Below, piece after piece: positions 44,425-50,366 of a stretch of DNA of 50,366 nt (position 1 is its first letter; every line of letters starts with the position of its first letter). The translations under genes and the position numbers were made by a program. This DNA is from Gemmatimonadaceae bacterium (lineage in GTDB: Bacteria; Gemmatimonadota; Gemmatimonadetes; Gemmatimonadales; Gemmatimonadaceae): positions 1 through 50,366 of the forward strand of contig JAICWO010000024.1 in assembly GCA_025934775.1 (NCBI GenBank). Direction: 5' to 3'. The notes beneath the pieces are model-generated. The model made no database searches. It saw only the letters and a list, made by a program, of their open reading frames with translations, and was not told where the DNA came from.

Positions 44425-45672
44425 TCAGTAACTAATGGAGAGCGCGCCGCCGAGGATCGCCTTGCGCTCGGGACTATGCGCCAGATACACGCTGGCTCGC
44501 GGGACGGTTGCGAAATACAGCGACAGCCCCGCGCCGTAGTCGCCACGAATATCGCGTGCATCGAGATCTCGCAATCGCATTGCGACCTTGCCCGCATCGC
44601 CGAACGCGAGTACGCGGAGCCAGTCGTGTCTCGGCAACACGGCCACCGCATAGTCCGCCTGTATCAAGGCGGAGTGAAGTCCGCGAAACCGGTAGTTATC
44701 GTACCCGCGAAGATCCTCCCGGCCGTCGATGTCGCTTTGCCCCAATGTCGGCTGGTAGTAGAAAGGGACGGTGTCGCCGGCGAACGACTTCGTAAGCACG
44801 AGCCGAGCACGCACGCGGAGGCCCTGACGATACGATGACAGCCCCGCCGCCATGTTTGCCTCGATTTCTCCGAAGGAATAGTGACCGCCGCCGACGTTGA
44901 GATAAGGCTCATACGAGATCTCAAGCGAGTCGCGATAAAACTTTGGCTTCGCGTCGTGTAGCGTTGCCACGGCTTTCATGTGCACATATGAGGCAGGGCG
45001 CGACATCCCGGGCGCGTCGCCGTCGGCGAGGGACGTTTGAATCGACGGGAAGCGCACGCCGGCCGTCGTTCGCCAATGACGGAACTCCGCGCCGAAGCCG
45101 AGATCGAGCAATTCGTACCAAGGAACGCGTGCGCTGGCGCCGACCACCTGCTCCCGGCCGCCGAAGCCCATCGCGATTCGCGGTGACGTCGGCCCTTCGC
45201 CGTAGTCGGTCAGCGAATGCAGATCCCGCGCCAGACCGTATGCCTCGTAGTTTTCATGCTCGCTCAGCCCGCGATGTGAATAGGGACGCCACTTGGCCGT
45301 GTCGGAGAGAAACCAGAACCGATTCCACGTCCAGAGCGCGGCGAATGGCATCTGGATCGTCATCGCGCCGCTGCTGAGGTCAGGAGAGCCACCAAGGCCG
45401 GTGTACGCGCCACTCATGGGGACGACGGCGAATCCGCCCGTGACATGAGCCGGGGGATCGGTGAAGAGTGCTTCGACGCATCCCTTCACGTGCGACGCCT
45501 GCTCGAAGATCCGTGAGCACTCGTGGCGCACGGTTGGCCAGAGTCCGTGCGCGGGGGAGGGCGCCGTGGCATCCATCTGCGCCGGAGTGTCCCATTCCGT
45601 TGCTTTCTGAGCGGAGGCGACGCGCGTCATCGCCGCCGCGATGACGAGCGTGATGGCGAGCGCGCGGCTCAT
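44425..45672 (-). CDS. Outer-membrane beta-barrel protein (surface-antigen-like)
   Basis: A 415-residue exported protein. A signal peptide (MSRALAITLVIAAAMTRVAS, cut near AQK) is followed by alternating amphipathic strands and a C-terminal strand ending in tyrosine (GGALSISY), as in proteins assembled by the BAM complex. The segment LRGYDNYRFRG, then VLAFGDAGKV, resembles the bacterial surface antigen (BamA-like) barrel. ATG 45672 overlaps the phosphoesterase stop by ATGA, so it is the last gene of that operon. Confidence 0.82.
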   Translation of the reverse strand: MSRALAITLVIAAAMTRVASAQKATEWDTPAQMDATAPSPAHGLWPTVRHECSRIFEQASHVKGCVEALFTDPPAHVTGGFAVVPMSGAYTGLGGSPDLSSGAMTIQMPFAALWTWNRFWFLSDTAKWRPYSHRGLSEHENYEAYGLARDLHSLTDYGEGPTSPRIAMGFGGREQVVGASARVPWYELLDLGFGAEFRHWRTTAGVRFPSIQTSLADGDAPGMSRPASYVHMKAVATLHDAKPKFYRDSLEISYEPYLNVGGGHYSFGEIEANMAAGLSSYRQGLRVRARLVLTKSFAGDTVPFYYQPTLGQSDIDGREDLRGYDNYRFRGLHSALIQADYAVAVLPRHDWLRVLAFGDAGKVAMRLRDLDARDIRGDYGAGLSLYFATVPRASVYLAHSPERKAILGGALSISY

Positions 45673-47030
45673 TGCGCGATGCCGGCGAGCTGCCGTCGTG
45701 CGGCGCTCATGAAGTTCGCCGCCTGCCGGCACGTGCGAATCTTTTCGACGTCAAACGGGATCGCCTCGTTGGGCATGCGGCGCTGCAACGTTGCGGCGAG
45801 ATGCCTGACGATCTCCATGGCGAGCGCCGTGGGCGGAGCGTCCGCCGCAGCGGGGCGCGTGTGAACGACAGTATCCGCGGCAGACGCGGGCGCAGTGGCG
45901 GGCGCCGAGGCGCGTCGCGGCAATTCCACATTGTCGGTTCGCGCCGCGTGCAAGGTTAGCTCGCCGTCGAACGCTGCTGCACTCGCTTCTCGTCCGAGCG
46001 GTGGCGCGCCCGTACCCTCGAGAAAGAGCTTGCGAATCGTCGCGAGGATTGACGAGTGCTCGAACACCTGATGCGACACGCGCGAGGCGGCGAATGGTGA
46101 CACGATGATCGCGGGCACACGCAATCCGAGCCGATCGAAGTTGAACGGGGGATCGTGAGAGACATCGGCCGTCGGCGCACACGGACCGGGCACGACGTGA
46201 TCGTAGATTCCCCCATGCTCGTCGAACAGGATGAGGAGCAGCGTACTCTGCCAGAGCGCATCGTTGCCGCGGATTGCTTCGTACACCTCGCGAACGAGGT
46301 TCTCGCCGTCACGGACGTCGGCATCGGGGTGCATGTCCGTTGGCGGGAACTCTCCGTCCCACGTGTAGCGCGCCTCGATGAACGTGTAGCACGGTAGATC
46401 CCCGCGTACGCAGTCGTCGGCGAAATGCGCGTATTCCACGAAGCCGCGCTGGTGATCCACCAAGTAGTCGACGGAGAAGAGCAGGGAGCCGCCGTTGTTG
46501 TGATAGATGCGGTACGAGACGCCATGTTCGTCGAGTTGTTCGTATATCGTTTTCAGTTTGATCCACGCTGCCGGATCGGAGAGCACGGATCCGTTCGACG
46601 TCGCCGCGTGTGCGAACATTCGGTTCGGCGACGTCGGACCGGGGACCGAGGAATGCCACGCGTCGCACAGGACGAAGTTGCGTCCGAGCGTCCGCAGCAC
46701 GGGCAGGCTGTCGGCGCCGAAGCACTTCATGATGCGCTCGGGATGATCGGAGTAATTCGCGAAGTTGCGCACGAACCCGCTCATACTCGGCGTTCCGGGA
46801 ACGCCATTATAGATCTGCTCTTCCACGTCTGGAAACTCGTGCCCGGGATCCTTCAAGTCTCCGACGGGATTCGCGTCGAATGTGACGCAGATCTGCGATC
46901 CGTCGCTTGCCGGATTGGACTCGGCACCGGTCAAGCCATTGATGTCGGGGTTGTCTTGGTGGAGCACGCCGAACAGGTGATCGAACGACCGGTTCTCGAG
47001 CATCAACACGACGAGATGGCGAATCGGCAT
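45669..47030 (-). CDS. Phosphoesterase family protein (phospholipase C / acid phosphatase type)
   Basis: A 453-residue alkaline-phosphatase-superfamily enzyme. The N-terminus HLVVLMLENRSFDHLFG carries the metal-binding Glu-Asn. Later come SSVPGPTSPNRMF, ILFDEHGGIYDHVVPG with further ligands, and LGLRVPAIIVSPFA. These are hallmarks of PF04185 enzymes, which hydrolyse phosphate esters such as phosphatidylcholine. It lacks a signal peptide, starting directly at the first strand, which is unusual for the family. It lies three bases after the cysteine peptidase gene and overlaps the barrel gene. Confidence 0.92.
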   Translation of the reverse strand: MPIRHLVVLMLENRSFDHLFGVLHQDNPDINGLTGAESNPASDGSQICVTFDANPVGDLKDPGHEFPDVEEQIYNGVPGTPSMSGFVRNFANYSDHPERIMKCFGADSLPVLRTLGRNFVLCDAWHSSVPGPTSPNRMFAHAATSNGSVLSDPAAWIKLKTIYEQLDEHGVSYRIYHNNGGSLLFSVDYLVDHQRGFVEYAHFADDCVRGDLPCYTFIEARYTWDGEFPPTDMHPDADVRDGENLVREVYEAIRGNDALWQSTLLLILFDEHGGIYDHVVPGPCAPTADVSHDPPFNFDRLGLRVPAIIVSPFAASRVSHQVFEHSSILATIRKLFLEGTGAPPLGREASAAAFDGELTLHAARTDNVELPRRASAPATAPASAADTVVHTRPAAADAPPTALAMEIVRHLAATLQRRMPNEAIPFDVEKIRTCRQAANFMSAARRQLAGIAQ

Positions 47031-47033
47031 CGG

Positions 47034-48569
47034 TCACGTCCTCCCGCTCTTCGTGGAATCGGCCGGCCGCGTCGCGCCCGGGCCGCTCCGCGGCGAAACG
47101 CTCGGCGATATGCTCGGCGGAGCCGAGCGCTGATTGGCCAGTTGCACCAGCGACGCAACCACCAGGGCGAGTGCGAAGCACAGTACCGACGGGATCAGCC
47201 ACGACCGACGGTATCGCTGCGTCGTGGTGATTGCCGCGCGAATGAGGTCGGGGCTGTTCGGATTGACGATCTTCCAGATGGGCGTCATCGCGAGCAACGC
47301 ACACGTCATACTGAGCCCCATCAGCGCAACGGCGACGGCGAACGTCCAACGTCCCGCGTGCGACCACGTCATTCCGGATGACGCACCGAAACCGGCGGCG
47401 ACTGTCGCCAGTGTTGCTCCGCCACCCCAGAGAAACATCGTGAACTTGTCGACGCGCTCGATCCCCTTGACGGGATCGGCGAAGGCGCGCAATGCGTCCC
47501 AGTCCGCAGCCGCCTTGGTCCCGAGCGGCGCACCAATCTGCTCGACCGCGTCATTCGCCGGCGGCCCATCGGCGTCTCGATCCGGCGGCATGCGGTACGA
47601 GCAATAGTGACCTTCACGGCACTCCACGATGAGAGTGTTCTCAACCGCGGATGTTGCGGCGGCCATCGGTTGGACGATCACCTCGCGTGCTGCGTCGTAG
47701 ACCGCGTCGGTGACGTCGATGGGGGCCGGCCCCGCGGGACACGTGTATCGATACTTCCGTCTGCTCGGAGCCGAAGCTGCCGCCGTTCCGTCCTGCACTG
47801 CGTCGCTGGCGACGCCCGCGAGGTCTCTCCTGAGATCGTCGAGGGCAAAGCCCGGTGCGAACGCGGGGTCGTCGGCCTGCTGCGGCAGGACGGCGTTCGC
47901 TTCGTCGACGCAATCGTCCCACCAATCCCATGTTGCACGCTGGGTATTGCCCCACGTGAGCACGGTGACGCCGGCCGCGTCGTACGCGGTGGCGAAAACG
48001 GCGTGCCCATCTTCCGTCAGCGGGCCGGGGACCCACGTCTTGCCAGCCTTGAAATCGGCCTGGCAGTTCTCCTGCACCTGAAAGCCGAGATACACGCCAC
48101 CAAACGTGCAGATCGCCTGCTTGACGTGCTCGTGGTTCTTGTGATCGATCTTCGCGAACGCAAAGATCGTTTCGCCGCCGATCCCGCTCTTCCGCCAGTA
48201 GTTGAGTACATCCAGCTCGACGAGGCCTTCGTCCTGGTTGTTGCCGAGCTGCAGATACAGCGCCGTCACAGCCGCTTCGGGCATGATCTTGCGCTCACCA
48301 ACCATGCCGCAGAAGGTCGTTCCGGCATGCGCCGCCGCGGCGATCGTGCAGTCGCCGTAGTCGAGGTTGCCATCCATTGGAAACAGCTCGGCTGCATTCG
48401 TCACGCCCAGGCGCGGATAGACGCGTGTGGCGAGGACATCGTACGCCGCCGGCGGCGCCGGCAGCGTGCCGAGATACGTCCGGAAGCGCAACGTGCGGTA
48501 GTCGGCGTGCGGGGGCTTCTTGCCAAAGCGCATCGTGGCCTGAGCGGCGGCAGCGCGGAGTGCAGCCAT
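47034..48569 (-). CDS. Membrane-anchored papain-like cysteine peptidase (predicted)
   Basis: A 511-residue protein. The N-terminal domain shows a papain-like triad: Cys74 in YGDCTIAAAAHA, His189 in TEDGHAVFATAYD and Asn208 in LTWGNTQ. A linker with CPAGPAPIDVTDAVYD and ECREGHYCSYR follows. The C-terminal third has three membrane helices (about MFLWGGGATLATVAAGFGAS, FAVAVALMGLSMTCALLAM, LIPSVLCFALALVVASLVQL). There is no N-terminal signal, so the peptidase domain may face the cytoplasm. ATG 48569 has a strong GGAGGAT site. It starts an operon with the phosphoesterase and the barrel protein. The combination is not one I recognise. Confidence 0.7.
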   Translation of the reverse strand: MAALRAAAAQATMRFGKKPPHADYRTLRFRTYLGTLPAPPAAYDVLATRVYPRLGVTNAAELFPMDGNLDYGDCTIAAAAHAGTTFCGMVGERKIMPEAAVTALYLQLGNNQDEGLVELDVLNYWRKSGIGGETIFAFAKIDHKNHEHVKQAICTFGGVYLGFQVQENCQADFKAGKTWVPGPLTEDGHAVFATAYDAAGVTVLTWGNTQRATWDWWDDCVDEANAVLPQQADDPAFAPGFALDDLRRDLAGVASDAVQDGTAAASAPSRRKYRYTCPAGPAPIDVTDAVYDAAREVIVQPMAAATSAVENTLIVECREGHYCSYRMPPDRDADGPPANDAVEQIGAPLGTKAAADWDALRAFADPVKGIERVDKFTMFLWGGGATLATVAAGFGASSGMTWSHAGRWTFAVAVALMGLSMTCALLAMTPIWKIVNPNSPDLIRAAITTTQRYRRSWLIPSVLCFALALVVASLVQLANQRSAPPSISPSVSPRSGPGATRPADSTKSGRT

Positions 48570-48677
48570 GTTCCATCCTCCAATTTTCGAACGTGTTGGT
48601 CTTGGTTCGAACCGCTCGCGCGGCCGGCACAAATGATCTCGGCGCCGGTTTTCGCACCGAGCTCGCGGCGCGTGCCC

Positions 48678-50129
48678 TCAATTCCGAACGAACGGCGGCA
48701 CCCCGGTCACGGACACGCTCACGTACATCTTGCCGCTGTGGTACGTGTCCGTCGTCGCGAGCTCGTCGGCGGTCGACAGATGCTGCCCGATGGTCTGTGC
48801 ATCGAGCTCGGAGTGTTTGAACCAGACGTATCCGACACCGAGGCGCAGGAGCCGGTATCCGATGCCGGCGCCGACGCCGATCGACTTGAGCTGGTCGATC
48901 GGATTCGCGAGGATCTCGACCGGCGCGATAGAGAACCCGCTGTGCGCGTTCTCGTACGCGATGAGGCTCAACATGACTGCGTAGTTCAGGCGCTGGTCGT
49001 CGGTGCCCGTCGAGATGACCGCTACGCTATCGCTCGCGCCGAACTTCGCCGAACCGAACTTGCGATACACCGCGTCGTCGGCGTAAAGCAGCGAGATCCC
49101 GAGCGTGGGCCGGAGCGCCCAATGCGGGAGCAGCCGAGCCTTGAACGTGAACGGCTCGTCGGTGGCGATGCGGGCGAGGAGCGGGCTCGAGGCCGGGACG
49201 ACGTCGATCGTAAAGTCCCGGCCTGTGTTCCACGCGATGCTCAGGGATTTGCACGCGACCGTCGGCGTCGCCCTCCACGCGGCGAGGTAGAGCCGCTCCG
49301 TGTCATAGGCGAAATCGAGAATGGTGGACTCGTCGTCGAGCGGCTTTCTCACCTCGACGAGCAGCGCGTTGTAACGCGCGACGGTGTCACGCGAGACCGC
49401 TGGATCGTTCTCGAGCTTGTTCACGAGCTCCTGGAGGTGCTGCACCGCGCGGTCGAGGCGACCGAGGGACCGTGTCACGGCCACCACCGGCTTCAGACGC
49501 GTGCAGTCTTGGTCGTTGCAGAAGCGGCCGCCGTCCAGCGCGTTGCGCAGACGCAGTGTGTCGAATGCGCTCGTCCGCACGCTGTCGAGGACGGAGAGTG
49601 CCAACGCCCGTGCCTGATACACGCCGGCATCTCCGTGCAGTTCCTCGAGAAGGTCGCGAAGCGCGATGCTCGCCGAGTCGGCCGGCCGTGCAGTTTCCAG
49701 AAGCCGCCCCTGCGCGGCGCCCCGTGTCCCGAACGCGCTGCTGAGATCCGTCGCGTAGGGGCCGAGCACTTTGAGGAACGACTTGAGCGAATCCAGGGCG
49801 GGGACGCTCGTCTCGGTGTCCGCCACGGTGCAGCGATAGAGCGCCGAGTTGGTGTTACTGAGCTCGATGGTGGCGGTTCGGGATCGCGCGAGCTCGACGT
49901 CGTCGCCGTTGGTCAACTCGGTTGAGTCGCGGTTCACGAGCCAAACTTTTCGAGATCGCTGATCGACGCGAATCACTTGCGCGTGAGCGAGGCACGGCAA
50001 GCCCGTCGCCGCGAGGACCGCGAGCAGCGTGAGTAAGACCGGCCGCGCACGGACGCCGGATGCGGCGGACGGAAGATGTGAATGCCAGGCGGGAGACACG
50101 GTGCGACGACGAGTCGATGGGCGCGGCAT
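48678..50129 (-). CDS. Exported hypothetical protein with C-terminal barrel-like region
   Basis: A 483-residue protein. A late signal peptide (RPVLLTLLAVLAATGLPCLA, ending AHA) follows a basic leader of about 28 residues. The mature N-terminus (IRVDQRSRKVWLVNRDSTEL) is beta-like; the middle (about 100-260) is helical, with two cysteines in GRFCNDQDCTRLKP. The C-terminal half alternates strands (LRPTLGISLLYADD, GIGYRLLRLGVGYVWF) that suggest an outer-membrane or periplasmic beta domain. ATG 50129 has GAGGA upstream. It lies 108 bases upstream of the peptidase operon, same strand. No family recognised. Confidence 0.7.
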   Translation of the reverse strand: MPRPSTRRRTVSPAWHSHLPSAASGVRARPVLLTLLAVLAATGLPCLAHAQVIRVDQRSRKVWLVNRDSTELTNGDDVELARSRTATIELSNTNSALYRCTVADTETSVPALDSLKSFLKVLGPYATDLSSAFGTRGAAQGRLLETARPADSASIALRDLLEELHGDAGVYQARALALSVLDSVRTSAFDTLRLRNALDGGRFCNDQDCTRLKPVVAVTRSLGRLDRAVQHLQELVNKLENDPAVSRDTVARYNALLVEVRKPLDDESTILDFAYDTERLYLAAWRATPTVACKSLSIAWNTGRDFTIDVVPASSPLLARIATDEPFTFKARLLPHWALRPTLGISLLYADDAVYRKFGSAKFGASDSVAVISTGTDDQRLNYAVMLSLIAYENAHSGFSIAPVEILANPIDQLKSIGVGAGIGYRLLRLGVGYVWFKHSELDAQTIGQHLSTADELATTDTYHSGKMYVSVSVTGVPPFVRN

Positions 50130-50170
50130 GGTCGTCCTCGTTGAAGGAATTATGGGCTCGAGGCCAAGTG

Positions 50171-50275
50171 TCACTGTTTGACGGACACGTCCGCTAATTT
50201 TCCCTCGGCGGCCTTCAATCGGCCGGCCGCGATCTCGAGAATGCGCGGCAACGCGCGAGGCCGGGAACGAGCCGG
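50171..50275 (-). CDS. 3' end of a gene, truncated at the window edge
   Basis: One minus-strand frame ends with a plausible C-terminus, LPRILEIAAGRLKAAEGKLA followed by DVSVKQ and TGA at 50173-50171. The codon pattern is gene-like until about 50275. Beyond that the sequence turns into G and C homopolymer runs and then A-rich DNA, where no frame makes sense. It is probably the end of a gene cut by the contig end. No function can be given. Confidence 0.4.
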   Translation of the reverse strand, partial: PARSRPRALPRILEIAAGRLKAAEGKLADVSVKQ

Positions 50276-50366
50276 GGGGGGGCGGGCCGGGGCGGAACCC
50301 GGCGCCCCCCCCCCGGCGGCGGGCGCACAAAATGATATAAAAAAACATAAAGGAACGCCGCACGGA
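50256..50366. other. Low-complexity contig end, probable assembly artefact
   Basis: After ordinary coding-like DNA the sequence shows a run of nine G, alternating G/C runs, a run of ten C, then an abrupt A-rich stretch (CACAAAATGATATAAAAAAA). Composition changes several times within 110 bases. This looks like low-quality or chimeric read ends rather than biology. Confidence 0.6.

Overview
The window is very GC-rich and gene-dense. It looks like an environmental Gemmatimonadota, or less likely Acidobacteriota, chromosome or metagenome contig. The pointers are three large ADOP-type FtsX/MacB permeases with PadR or TetR regulators, two Ser/Thr kinases fused to WD40/TolB-like or TPR sensor regions, a sortilin-like BNR-repeat protein, an S9 peptidase, a DUF2911 lipoprotein and a TIGR02999-type sigma factor. 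The taxonomic call is inference from gene content only. The left edge lies inside a CRISPR repeat and the right edge ends in G and C homopolymer runs, so both ends may be contig ends.

Positions 1-10285 hold a complete type I-E CRISPR-Cas locus, all on the minus strand, in the E. coli order: cas3, cse1, cse2, cas7, cas5, cas6e, cas1, cas2, short leader, array. The array shows 15 full repeats at a strict 61-bp period. Every cse1-to-cas1 junction is a 4-base ATGA or GTGA overlap, so Cascade subunits and Cas1 should be translationally coupled. The notable element is the 529-bp gap between cas3 and cse1. It holds two degenerate CRISPR repeats flanking a 21-nt spacer. An 18/21 near-copy of that spacer lies immediately upstream, next to an AAG motif (the type I-E PAM) and over a promoter-like -10. 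Two of the three mismatches fall at guide positions 6 and 12, which Cascade flips out. This has the architecture of a crRNA-like regulatory RNA (CreA / Cas-regulating RNA type) by which Cascade could repress its own guide promoter.

Positions 10340-16352: an LLM-class flavin oxidoreductase and an ABC-F ATPase (minus strand, overlapping, running into cas3). On the plus strand follow a DUF2911 lipoprotein and a DoxX-like / TetR / SDR set behind a clear promoter.

Positions 16408-24120: three exported plus-strand hydrolase-type proteins (S9 peptidase, GH31 glycosidase, sortilin-like BNR protein), then a 16-bp perfect hairpin. Positions 24240-30505: a plus-strand Ser/Thr kinase, a terminator, then a minus-strand lipoprotein and a second kinase.

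Positions 30616-41690: three ADOP permeases with one TetR and two divergent PadR regulators, each with an operator-like repeat, plus a YtkA-like / monoheme peroxidase-like pair. Positions 41713-44244: a sigma factor overlapping a kinase-less WD40-type membrane protein, and a small lipoprotein. Positions 44425-50129: a minus-strand cluster of an exported hypothetical protein, a membrane-anchored papain-like cysteine peptidase, a phosphoesterase and an outer-membrane barrel. A gene fragment lies at the right edge. No rRNA, tRNA or insertion sequence was recognised.
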